A DNA stretch of 39,778 bases, from assembly GCA_902467875.1 (NCBI GenBank), contig CABQWP010000013.1:1-39778 (forward strand), read 5' to 3'. Below are positions 7,297-14,430 of this stretch, piece after piece. Under the pieces are notes generated by a model. The model had not been told where the DNA came from, made no database searches, and saw only the letters and a program-made list of their open reading frames with translations. The translations under genes were made by a program, and so were the position numbers. Position 1 is the stretch's first letter; every line of letters begins with the position of its first letter. The DNA is from an uncultured Collinsella sp. (lineage in GTDB: Bacteria; Actinomycetota; Coriobacteriia; Coriobacteriales; Coriobacteriaceae).

Positions 7297-7719
7297 ATGC
7301 CCGATAAAAAGCTGACTGACGAGTTGCTCAATGAGCTTCTCGACGCGCCAAACATCGATGGCTATATCAAAGAACACGACTTTGCCGCCCCGTCGCTTTC
7401 GGACTACCTGAAGCGGCTGCTGCAGGAAAAGGGCTTGGAGCGCTCGCGCGTGGTTCGCATGGCCGATCTCAATGAGACCTTTGGCTATCAGATCTTTACC
7501 GGTGCGCGTCATCCGAGTCGCAATAAGGTGCTGCAGATTGCCTTTGCGATGGCGCTGACGCTCAAAGAGACCAACCGTGCGCTGACGGCTGCCGGGGTAA
7601 GCGTCCTTAACTGCAAGGACCGTCGCGATGCGATTATCATCTTTTGCATCGATCGCGGATGCAGTCTCCAAAAGGTCAACGAGGAGCTGTATCGCTTTGG
7701 CGAGGAGACGGTGAGTTAG
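7297..7719 (+). CDS. Small HTH-like protein upstream of the kinase
   Basis: A 140-residue soluble, helical protein. The middle (about residues 35-105: LSDYLKRLLQEKGLERSRVV, then NETFGYQIFTGARHPSRNKV) resembles an XRE-type helix-turn-helix, although helix spacing is not textbook. The C-terminal part (RRDAIIIFCIDRGCSLQKVNEEL) is also helical. ATG 7297 has GGGAGGTG upstream. It lies 98 bases before the chosen kinase start. Proteins of this type sit next to protein kinases in gut bacteria as far as I recall, but the role is unknown. Transcription regulator or kinase partner are the two obvious options. Confidence 0.7.
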   Translation: MPDKKLTDELLNELLDAPNIDGYIKEHDFAAPSLSDYLKRLLQEKGLERSRVVRMADLNETFGYQIFTGARHPSRNKVLQIAFAMALTLKETNRALTAAGVSVLNCKDRRDAIIIFCIDRGCSLQKVNEELYRFGEETVS

Positions 7720-7817
7720 CGGCTGATATCTGAGCCGGCGGAGCTGCCGAACAACGATGCAAACGAACGGGGCGCGGATGCCATGGGGTGTCTGCGCCCT
7801 GCGCTATGATGGAGGCT

Positions 7818-9197
7818 ATGGATACTCAGAGCCCAACATATTCCGATGACGAGCTGACCGCAGCGCTTGCCGAGCACCTGGCGTCGCTCGATCGCGACGA
7901 CAGCTATCGCGTGGAGCGTGTACTTAAGCGCTCGTCCGTTGAAACAACCGAGCTCGTGTACTTTGAAGGAACCGGCGGTGGTTCGCTCGGTCCCTTTGTT
8001 CGTAAACGCATCGATGCTTCGGCTCAAATCGGCGGGGCATACGAGCGTCTGTTTGCCGCTCAGCGGGCAGGCAGGCGTTTTGAGCACCTGCCCAGAATCG
8101 TCGATTGTCGTCGTGTGGGCGACGAGCTCAACGTGGTTATGGAATACATCGAAGGGGAGACACTCGGGGCGCTGGTGGACCGTCTGGGAGCCACCCCCGA
8201 TTATGCGCGTGAATTGTATCCTGCCCTATGCGATGCCGTGGGCGAGCTCCATGCCGGTTTTGCAATGGTGGGGGAGACGTCGGCGCCGGTGATCCATCGC
8301 GACCTCAAGCCGTCGAATATCATCGTGACAGGTGCCAACTATACGCCTGATGACGGCCTGACATTTTCATCGCTGGTGATTATCGACCTGGGGATCGCGC
8401 GCGTATGGCGCGATGGCGCCGATGCCGACACCGTCAAGTTTGGCACGCGACCCTATGCGCCGCCCGAGCAGTATGGGTTTGGGCAGACGAGTGTGCGCAG
8501 CGATGTCTACGCACTTGGGGCCCTGTTGTTCTTCTGCTTGACGGGAGTCGACCCTAAACCAGGGCTCGACATGCGTGAGCAATGCGAGGCGCGCAGCATT
8601 CCCACTCCACTTGCCGATGCCGTCTGCATGTCGATGGCGCTCGACCCGGCCAAGCGTTTTGCGAGCGCGGAAGCGTTGGGACGGGCGACGCGCGCGGCAT
8701 ACGATCTAAGTCGCCCCGTGCGGCCTCCTGCGCCTGTGCTTGTCCGTACTCCGGCCTCGGAGACGGTGTTGACGCCCCAAGGGCTCCAGAACCCCACAGG
8801 GCTTCCTAGGCCTGCCGCCTCCACTGCATGCGGTCTGCTCTCTCGCGTTCCGGAGTCTCTGGGGCGCATTTGGAATACGCTCGTCTTCTTCTCGCTGCTT
8901 GTGTTCTTTGCCGGAAGTCACTTTGCCGTCTTTCACCCCACGGGAGCAAACCAAAGCTACCCGACGTGGCTTCTCATAATCGAGTATTTTTTCTTTGTCG
9001 ATGGCCTTATGGTGCTTATGCATTTTGCGCTGCTCGATAAGCGCCGTCTTCGTCGGCGATTCGCACTGCTCGACAGCTATCGCGGCAAGAAGCTCGCGAA
9101 ACTCTGGCTCAAGGCATTGGGTGTGCTGCTCCTATGCATGATCGTCATAGTCGCGGTTGCCAATGCGACCGGCGTCGTCGATACCTCCGCTACCTAA
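7818..9197 (+). CDS. Membrane-tethered Hanks-type Ser/Thr protein kinase
   Basis: A kinase of about 459 residues. Motifs in order: an ATP-anchoring Lys in FVRKRID, hinge-like VVMEYIEGE, the catalytic loop HRDLKPSNI, DLG in place of DFG (IIDLGIAR), APPEQY and SDVYALGALLF. After a Pro-rich linker the C-terminal 120 residues hold three hydrophobic segments (VFFSLLVFFAG, LLIIEYFFFVDGLMVL, ALGVLLLCMIVIVAV), so the kinase faces the cytoplasm with no sizeable outer domain. The glycine-rich loop is hard to see. The start is uncertain: ATG 7818 has GGAGG only two bases away; GTG 7788 and ATG 7806 are in frame. It follows a lipoprotein and an HTH-like gene. Confidence 0.88.
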   Translation: MDTQSPTYSDDELTAALAEHLASLDRDDSYRVERVLKRSSVETTELVYFEGTGGGSLGPFVRKRIDASAQIGGAYERLFAAQRAGRRFEHLPRIVDCRRVGDELNVVMEYIEGETLGALVDRLGATPDYARELYPALCDAVGELHAGFAMVGETSAPVIHRDLKPSNIIVTGANYTPDDGLTFSSLVIIDLGIARVWRDGADADTVKFGTRPYAPPEQYGFGQTSVRSDVYALGALLFFCLTGVDPKPGLDMREQCEARSIPTPLADAVCMSMALDPAKRFASAEALGRATRAAYDLSRPVRPPAPVLVRTPASETVLTPQGLQNPTGLPRPAASTACGLLSRVPESLGRIWNTLVFFSLLVFFAGSHFAVFHPTGANQSYPTWLLIIEYFFFVDGLMVLMHFALLDKRRLRRRFALLDSYRGKKLAKLWLKALGVLLLCMIVIVAVANATGVVDTSAT

Positions 9198-9202
9198 AAG
9201 AA

Positions 9203-9225
9203 AAAGGGCCCCATTGGGGCCCTTT
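9203..9225. terminator. Intrinsic terminator between convergent genes
   Basis: A perfect 10-bp stem (AAAGGGCCCC and GGGGCCCTTT) with a 3-base loop. On the minus strand it is followed by TTCTTTT, giving a good terminator for the gene ending there being read from the opposite side only weakly (TTT on the plus strand). It lies between the kinase and hydrolase stop codons and probably serves both. Confidence 0.75.
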
Positions 9226-9235
9226 GCAGTTGCAC

Positions 9236-10369
9236 TTAGATGCGGTTCATCTGAGCGGCGACTTTGTTGTACCAGTCCTGCCACGTGGGCGGGCAGTACT
9301 TTTTGGCCGCAGCCGGGGTAAGGGTGGAGCCGTAGTTGGCGCCCAGATAGGCAACGTGAGCGGAGATGCCCTCGCTCCAGCTGCCAAAGCTGCGCCAACC
9401 GCCGCCGCGGGCACTCCAGCCCCAGGCGTTGTAAGAATTGGCGCAATAAGCACCCTTGGTGCTCTCGATGCAGGCGATGGCGGGGGACCAACGGGGGTCG
9501 ACACCGGTATTCCAAGCGGCGACGGCAAAGTTATAGCCCTGGCCTGCCATGGGGGAGCCGGCGAGATAATTGTCGATGCGGCTCGTCCACTCATTAATGA
9601 ACGAATCGTAATCGGAGCTACCGGTATTGGCGTTGTTCACCGTGGTGTCGATGGTGGTGTTGGTGTTAGTGGCCTGGCTGCTGGAATTGCTGCCGCTCAC
9701 GCCCTCGCCCGAGAGCTTCTCGGCGGCAGCGGCCTTATCGGCCTCAAGCTTGGCAAGCTCGGCGGCATTTTCCTGCTCGGCTTTTGCCTGTGCCTCGCTG
9801 CGGAGCTGCTGGGCCTGCGCCAGCGCATCCTCGGCGTTTTTCTGCTCTGCCTCAAGCTGAGACTTGGCCTGCTGGAGCTCAGCCTTGTTCTGTTCGAGTT
9901 CGGTTTGCATGTTATTGAGCTGTTCGATCTCGTCGACGCTCGAGCTCGTGATCTGGTTGGTGTATTTGCAGGTCGTGATGAACTCACCCAGGCTCTGCGC
10001 GTTGACCAGGAAGCTCACGATGGGGTTGGTGCCCTTCTGATACTTATACAGATCGCGCATGGCGGAGCTTGCCTTGGCCTGCTGCTCGGGAAGCTTGGCC
10101 TCGATTTCCTCGATGCTTGCCTCATTGGAGTCAATCTGCTTTTGCAGGTCATCGAGTTTGGTGCGGGCGTCGTTGTAGGCGCTCGTGGCGGCTTCAATCT
10201 TCTGCTGGGCTGCGGAAAGCTGGTCCTGCGTTGCCTGCGAGGCGGCATACGCCGCAACGGGGGAGAGCATCGGCGTGGCCGTCAGCGCAACGGCGAGCGC
10301 GGCGCTCGTGATGATACGAGCCGGCTTCGACGCAATGAGCGCTGCGGTGCGATGATTCGAATGCTGCAT
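9236..10369 (-). CDS. Secreted coiled-coil protein with lysozyme-like domain
   Basis: A 377-residue exported protein. It has a signal peptide (about residues 1-42, ending AYAAS), a long coiled coil (about 45-215, rich in Gln/Ala/Glu, like the N-terminal part of PcsB/CwlO-type hydrolases), a Ser/Thr/Asn linker, and a C-terminal lysozyme-like domain (about 270-377: WSPAIACIESTKGAYC, then SYNAWGWSARGG). The Glu in ACIES could be catalytic, as in glucosaminidase or transglycosylase folds. ATG 10369 has AGAGGGA just upstream; a TTG five codons earlier is less likely. The probable role is peptidoglycan remodelling in growth or division. Confidence 0.85.
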   Translation of the reverse strand: MQHSNHRTAALIASKPARIITSAALAVALTATPMLSPVAAYAASQATQDQLSAAQQKIEAATSAYNDARTKLDDLQKQIDSNEASIEEIEAKLPEQQAKASSAMRDLYKYQKGTNPIVSFLVNAQSLGEFITTCKYTNQITSSSVDEIEQLNNMQTELEQNKAELQQAKSQLEAEQKNAEDALAQAQQLRSEAQAKAEQENAAELAKLEADKAAAAEKLSGEGVSGSNSSSQATNTNTTIDTTVNNANTGSSDYDSFINEWTSRIDNYLAGSPMAGQGYNFAVAAWNTGVDPRWSPAIACIESTKGAYCANSYNAWGWSARGGGWRSFGSWSEGISAHVAYLGANYGSTLTPAAAKKYCPPTWQDWYNKVAAQMNRI

Positions 10370-10430
10370 CCAGTCCCTCTGCAATCAATCGTAGGTTATG
10401 GTTCGAACGGTATTCTACTACTGCTTTCGA

Positions 10431-10478
10431 CCTCAACTTGAACCTTAAAGGTTACAAAGGGTCAAGTTGAACTTGAGG
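10431..10478. promoter_or_regulatory. SoxR/MerR-like operator dyads
   Basis: Three overlapping dyads lie upstream of the hydrolase: TCAACTTGA (10433-10441) is repeated inverted at 10462-10470; AACCTT-A-AAGGTT spans 10441-10453; and TCAAGTT-G-AACTTGA spans 10462-10476, ending in GG. The last resembles the CCTCAAGTTAACTTGAGG operator of SoxR and related MerR-family regulators. No MerR gene is in the window. The surrounding 234-base gap (10370-10603) also carries an imperfect hairpin at about 10551-10588 that may end the MOSC transcript. Confidence 0.4.
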
Positions 10479-10603
10479 CTTTGGCTTTGACCTGCAGTTA
10501 TGACGAATTGTTGAGAAACCATAGAGTTCAACTTTAACGTTACAGGGCCCTGTTTGAGAGGAGTTTTGGGCTGTAAAAGCCATCTCAACGTGGGGTTTTA
10601 TAA

Positions 10604-11236
10604 CTACAGCGTGCCCTTCTGGCGAGCCTGCTCAATCTCTTCGAGGGCTTCGGCGGGGGTGAACGAACAGGTGCCGTCGCCGAGTTTGATTACCTGGATA
10701 TCGTCGCCGGCGTAGACCTCTCCGCCCTTTAGTACCACGCCAAAAACGCCCTCGTGGGGAAAGATGCAGTCGCCGGCGAGATAGTAGATGGCACAGCGTG
10801 TGTGGCAGACCTTGCCGATTTGGCTGATTTCGACCAGGACATCGTTGCCAATCTTGAGCTGCGTTCCCAGGGGGAGCGAGAGCAGGTTGATGCCCTGGGT
10901 TGTGAAGTTCTCGCCAAAGTCGCCCTCGTGCACATCGAGCCCGCGCGTCTGCGCCGTCTGGATGGACTCTGCGGCCAAAAAGGAAACCTGACGGTGCCAA
11001 TGCCCGGCGTGCGCATCGGAGGCGAGGCCAAACTGCTCGATGACGGTGTCGTGCCCGTCGGCGACGGGTGACTTACGCGTGCCTTTGTGCTCCGACGTGT
11101 TGATTGAGACGATACGGGCAGGCCCGTTGTAGGCGTCGTTTGCCGTGCACAGGGGAGCGGTCGCTTTCGCACGTTCCGCCAGCTCGCGCCTCGCGGCATT
11201 GAGGATGGGATTATCGGTCGGATGGTCTTGGGGCAC
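10604..11236 (-). CDS. MOSC domain protein
   Basis: A 210-residue protein with a MOSC (molybdenum cofactor sulfurase C-terminal) beta-barrel at about residues 40-185. Its hallmarks are SDAHAGHWHRQVSFLA, GDFGENFTTQGI, LPLGTQLKIGNDVLVEISQIGKVC and GVFGVVLKGGEV. MOSC proteins move sulfur to, or bind, metal-sulfur and molybdenum cofactors, or reduce N-hydroxylated compounds with partners. The conserved Cys (GKVCHTRC) is present. The start is GTG 11236 with AAAGG upstream. No molybdopterin genes are nearby, so the partner is unknown. Confidence 0.85.
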   Translation of the reverse strand: MPQDHPTDNPILNAARRELAERAKATAPLCTANDAYNGPARIVSINTSEHKGTRKSPVADGHDTVIEQFGLASDAHAGHWHRQVSFLAAESIQTAQTRGLDVHEGDFGENFTTQGINLLSLPLGTQLKIGNDVLVEISQIGKVCHTRCAIYYLAGDCIFPHEGVFGVVLKGGEVYAGDDIQVIKLGDGTCSFTPAEALEEIEQARQKGTL

Positions 11237-11383
11237 GTGTGCGCCTTTCGCTCGAAGATGTCAATACGCTGAATCCTACAACAACGGTAGGTTCATTGCC
11301 CATTGTCATACAACGGTGAGCGCCGTCTTCGTGCTGGCCTTCGTGCTGGACGATTGCGTCGATTGCCATAGATACGGTGGAGC

Positions 11384-11414
11384 TTTGGGCGCCGGCGGCT
11401 TGGCACGCTAGAAT
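11384..11414 (+). promoter_or_regulatory. Candidate promoter for ligase-racemase genes
   Basis: TTGGGC (11385-11390) and TAGAAT (11409-11414) are 18 bases apart, about 57 bases before the ATP-grasp start. The -10 is good and the -35 is modest. A tandem copy of TTCGTGCTGG lies just upstream. Confidence 0.35.
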
Positions 11415-11470
11415 AAATCAGTTGCGCAAAGACCGCCCGTTGTGTGGGCAGTTCATGATAGGAAGTTTCC

Positions 11471-12727
11471 ATGGCATTGCAATTTACAGAGCGCGAGTTC
11501 ATTCCCGTGCTGCTCGGTGGCGACATCAACGCCTATTCGGTGGCGCGCGCCTTCTACGAGGAGTACCAGGTCAAGAGTCTGGTCTTTGGCAAGTATCAGA
11601 CGGGTCCCGCGTACCGCAGCCAGATTATCGACTACACGCCCAACGTGGATATCGATACCATGCCCGTGATGCTCAAAACCGTCAACGGCATTGCCCAAGC
11701 GCATACCGATAAGACGATTGTCCTTGTGGGCTGTGGCGACAACTATGTCGCTCTCGTGGCTCAAGCCAAGGATGCTCATGAGCTGGCGGATAACATCGTC
11801 GCTCCCTACGCGCCCTACAGCATGCTCGAACAGTGCCAGAAGAAGGAGATCTTCTACGAGCTGTGCGAGAAGCATGGCGTGCCCTATCCGCACACGTTTA
11901 CCTTTGCCAAGGCGATGCTCAATGCCCAGGGTGAGGCGCCTGCCGAAGTGCTCGACCAGATCGATTTTCCCTACCCGATGATTCTGAAGCCTTCTGACGG
12001 CATCATGTGGTGGCAACATGAGTTCGAGGGCCAGAAGAAGGCCTATGAGATTGCCGACCGCGCCGAGCTGGAACAGGTCATTCGCGATTCGTATGCCAGC
12101 GGCTACACCGACGACCTGATCTTGCAGGATCGCGTGCCCGGCAACGACGAGTACATGCGCGTGCTCACCAGCTATTCCGACCGCAACGGTAAGGTCCGCA
12201 TGATGTGCCTGGGCCATGTGCTGCTTGAGGAGCATCAGCCCCACGGTGTCGGCAACCATGCCTGTATCATTACCGAGCCCAACGACGAGCTCATGGGCGG
12301 CGTGCGCAAGCTGCTCGAGGACCTTCACTTTGTAGGCTATTCCAACTTTGACGTAAAGTACGACGAGCGCGACGGCTCGTTTAAGTTCTTCGATTTCAAC
12401 ACGCGCCAGGGCCGCAGCAACTACTACGTTACCAACAGCGGCTTTAACGTTGCCAAGTATGTGGTGGACGAGTATGTGTTCAACCGCCCGTTTGAGCCGG
12501 AGTTTGTGACGGCGCAGGACGAGGCCCTGTGGATGGTCGTTCCCATGGGCGTCGTCGACAAGTACGTCAAGGATCCCGAGCTGCGCGCTAAGGTGCATCG
12601 CCTGGACAAGGAAGGCAAGGGCGCCGACCCTTCGTTTATGAAGGGCGACTTTGTCTTTAACCGCTGGCTGCGCATGTGGCACACCAAGCTGCGCCACTTT
12701 AAGCTGTTCAAGACGTATTACAAGTAG
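11471..12727 (+). CDS. ATP-grasp ligase, candidate D-aspartate ligase
   Basis: A 418-residue ATP-grasp carboxylate-amine ligase. The N-terminal pre-grasp region begins FIPVLLGGDINAYSVARAF. The central ATP-binding part has YPMILKPSDGIMWWQHEF, and the metal-binding part ends in FKFFDFNTRQGRSNYY. Length and layout match the D-aspartate ligase (Aslfm) type that adds D-Asp to the side chain of the stem-peptide diamino acid during peptidoglycan precursor assembly. The next gene is an aspartate racemase, as in Enterococcus faecium, which strengthens this inference. Substrate residues cannot be checked here. ATG 11471 has AGGAAG eight bases upstream. Confidence 0.8.
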   Translation: MALQFTEREFIPVLLGGDINAYSVARAFYEEYQVKSLVFGKYQTGPAYRSQIIDYTPNVDIDTMPVMLKTVNGIAQAHTDKTIVLVGCGDNYVALVAQAKDAHELADNIVAPYAPYSMLEQCQKKEIFYELCEKHGVPYPHTFTFAKAMLNAQGEAPAEVLDQIDFPYPMILKPSDGIMWWQHEFEGQKKAYEIADRAELEQVIRDSYASGYTDDLILQDRVPGNDEYMRVLTSYSDRNGKVRMMCLGHVLLEEHQPHGVGNHACIITEPNDELMGGVRKLLEDLHFVGYSNFDVKYDERDGSFKFFDFNTRQGRSNYYVTNSGFNVAKYVVDEYVFNRPFEPEFVTAQDEALWMVVPMGVVDKYVKDPELRAKVHRLDKEGKGADPSFMKGDFVFNRWLRMWHTKLRHFKLFKTYYK

Positions 12728-12736
12728 ATGAGCGCG

Positions 12737-12766
12737 GCGCCCGTCCGGTTTGCATCGGGCGGGCGC
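12737..12766 (+). other. GC-rich hairpin between ligase and racemase genes
   Basis: GCGCCCGTCCG (12737-12747) pairs with CGGGCGGGCGC (12756-12766) with one wobble and an 8-base loop. No U-run follows. It could slow or partly end transcription, or be a processing site that separates the expression of the two genes. Confidence 0.4.
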
Positions 12767-12811
12767 GGGTATGATACGCGCAATTGCGCAAGCGTCACCA
12801 AGGAGGCGGCG

Positions 12812-13558
12812 ATGGAAAAGCTGGGAGTTATCGGCGGCATGGGCGCCGAGGCCACGTCGTATTACTACGACCAGGTGGTGCGTCATACGGCTGCTGCCTG
12901 CGATCAGGAACATATCGACATGGTGGTGCTCTCCAAGTCGACCATGCCCGACCGCACGTTGGCCATTAAGACCGGCGAGCATGCCAAGCTGCTGGCGACC
13001 ATGAAAGAGTGTGCCCAGGCACTCGAGTCGCTGGGCTGTGCGCACATTGCCATTCCCTGCAACACGTCGCACTACTTCTACGACCAGATCCAGTCGTTTA
13101 CGAAGGTGCCGATTATCCACATGCCGCGTGAGTCGGTGCGCTATGCTCTGGCCGGTGCGGTGATGGGGGAGTGCGAGTTCGACCCCAACCTGAGTATGCC
13201 GGCCGAGCCGGTGCACAAGATTGGCATCATGGGCACCGACGGAACCGTGGGCGCGGGCGTCTACGGCCGCGAATGTAAGGCTGCGGGTGTTGAGGTTGTC
13301 TATCCCAGCGAGAAACGTCAGAACGATGTGATGTCGCTTATCTACGATGATGTGAAGGCCGGACGTGAGCCCGATATGGATAAGTTCGACCGCGTGATGT
13401 GGGAGTTCGCCCGTAGCGGCTGCGACCGCGTCATTCTGGCCTGCACCGAGCTCTCGGTGCTGCAGAAGTACCGAGAGATGCCCGAGATCACCCTCGACGC
13501 CATGGATGTCCTGGTGCGCGAATCCATCATCCGCAGCGGCGCCCCCTACCGCCTCTAG
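12812..13558 (+). CDS. Aspartate/glutamate racemase family protein
   Basis: A 248-residue cofactor-independent racemase. Both catalytic cysteines are visible: IPCNTSHYFYDQ (about residue 80) and ILACTELSVLQ (about residue 211). The N-terminus LGVIGGMGAEATSYYY is typical of aspartate racemases. ATG 12812 follows a strong AGGAGG site. Its position directly after an ATP-grasp ligase suggests that it makes D-aspartate for the peptidoglycan cross-bridge. A glutamate racemase role for cell-wall D-Glu is the main alternative, but the N-terminus and context favour aspartate. Confidence 0.87.
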   Translation: MEKLGVIGGMGAEATSYYYDQVVRHTAAACDQEHIDMVVLSKSTMPDRTLAIKTGEHAKLLATMKECAQALESLGCAHIAIPCNTSHYFYDQIQSFTKVPIIHMPRESVRYALAGAVMGECEFDPNLSMPAEPVHKIGIMGTDGTVGAGVYGRECKAAGVEVVYPSEKRQNDVMSLIYDDVKAGREPDMDKFDRVMWEFARSGCDRVILACTELSVLQKYREMPEITLDAMDVLVRESIIRSGAPYRL

Positions 13559-13565
13559 CTTCCGA

Positions 13566-13654
13566 CCTGTCAAAAAGGGACAGGCTAATTTTGGTAGGTT
13601 TTATCTGGTGAAACAGTAAAGGCCTCGGCTCGTTTGGTGCGAGCCGAGGCCTTT
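13566..13654. terminator. Convergent terminators after racemase and ecfT
   Basis: A 15-bp perfect stem (13618-13632 with 13640-13654, core GGCCTCGGCTCG) with TTTT after it on the plus strand and an A-run before it serves as a terminator between the convergent racemase and EcfT genes. A smaller hairpin, CCTGTC and GACAGG around AAAAAGG, lies at 13566-13584, directly after the racemase stop. Confidence 0.8.
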
Positions 13655-13683
13655 TGCGTTGGGCTGTTGCTGTCGGTGGTGAA

Positions 13684-14430
13684 CTAGAACAGGAAGCCGA
13701 TGGCGATGAGGGCGATGCTGACGATGAGCACGGCGATGTCCAAGCCCTTGATGGGGTAGCGCTTGTACGAGCTGGCGCGCGTACGCAGATAGAAGCCGCG
13801 CTGTTCTGCCGCCAAGGCTGTGGCATCGGTCTTGCCCACGCTCGAGATGAGCAGTGGCACACACAGTGGCAGCATGAGCTTAAGCTTCTTGATGGGGTTC
13901 TTGGTGTCGTACTCGACGCCGCGTGCGGTCTGCGCCTCCATGATGGCGTTCATCTCCTGACCAAACACCGGCACAAAGCGCAGCGCCGTGGTAAAGGTGA
14001 AGGCATAGCGATACGGCACGTGCAGCACCTCGACGCAGGCGTTGGCAAGGTCGTTGAGCTTGGTCACCATGAGCATGAGGATGAGTGGTAACGCCATACC
14101 CAGCAGGCGCAGGCAGGCCTTCGATCCTGTGATGAGGCCCGTGTCGGTGATAAAACCCCATACCACGTTGCCATCGCGCATAAAGGCCAGCTGGAGCACT
14201 AGCATGATAAGCGCGAGCGGAATCAGCAACTTGAGCAGCGAGAACAGACGGTCGACGACGCCGGCATAGGCACCCAGCGCAAGGGTGAGTGCCAAAAAGC
14301 CCAGCAGCGCCACGTAGGTGTCGGACAAGAAGATGCCGACGATGATGGCGGCGGCGAGGCCCAGTTTGACGACGGGATTCAGGCGATGCAGCAGCGTATC
14401 GCCCGGCATGTAGTCGATGACGTTAACCAC
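13684..14430 (-). CDS. ecfT: ECF transporter membrane component EcfT
   Basis: A 248-residue integral membrane protein with five to six hydrophobic segments and the EcfT coupling motif regions (ALRFVPVFGQEMNAIMEAQTARGVE and the C-terminal AAEQRGFYLRTR, with the Ala-Arg-Gly type contacts to the ATPases). It couples ATP hydrolysis to the substrate-binding S component. GTG 14430 is chosen: it overlaps the EcfA stop by eight bases and has AAGGAG 10 bases upstream. A longer frame to 14463 lies wholly inside ecfA. Third gene of the operon. Confidence 0.9.
   Translation of the reverse strand: MVNVIDYMPGDTLLHRLNPVVKLGLAAAIIVGIFLSDTYVALLGFLALTLALGAYAGVVDRLFSLLKLLIPLALIMLVLQLAFMRDGNVVWGFITDTGLITGSKACLRLLGMALPLILMLMVTKLNDLANACVEVLHVPYRYAFTFTTALRFVPVFGQEMNAIMEAQTARGVEYDTKNPIKKLKLMLPLCVPLLISSVGKTDATALAAEQRGFYLRTRASSYKRYPIKGLDIAVLIVSIALIAIGFLF

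Noticed and set aside
11453..13573. 706-codon minus-strand frame across the ligase and racemase genes
   Set aside because: It mirrors two clearly recognisable genes on the plus strand, has skewed His/Val/Leu composition and matches no family I recognise.
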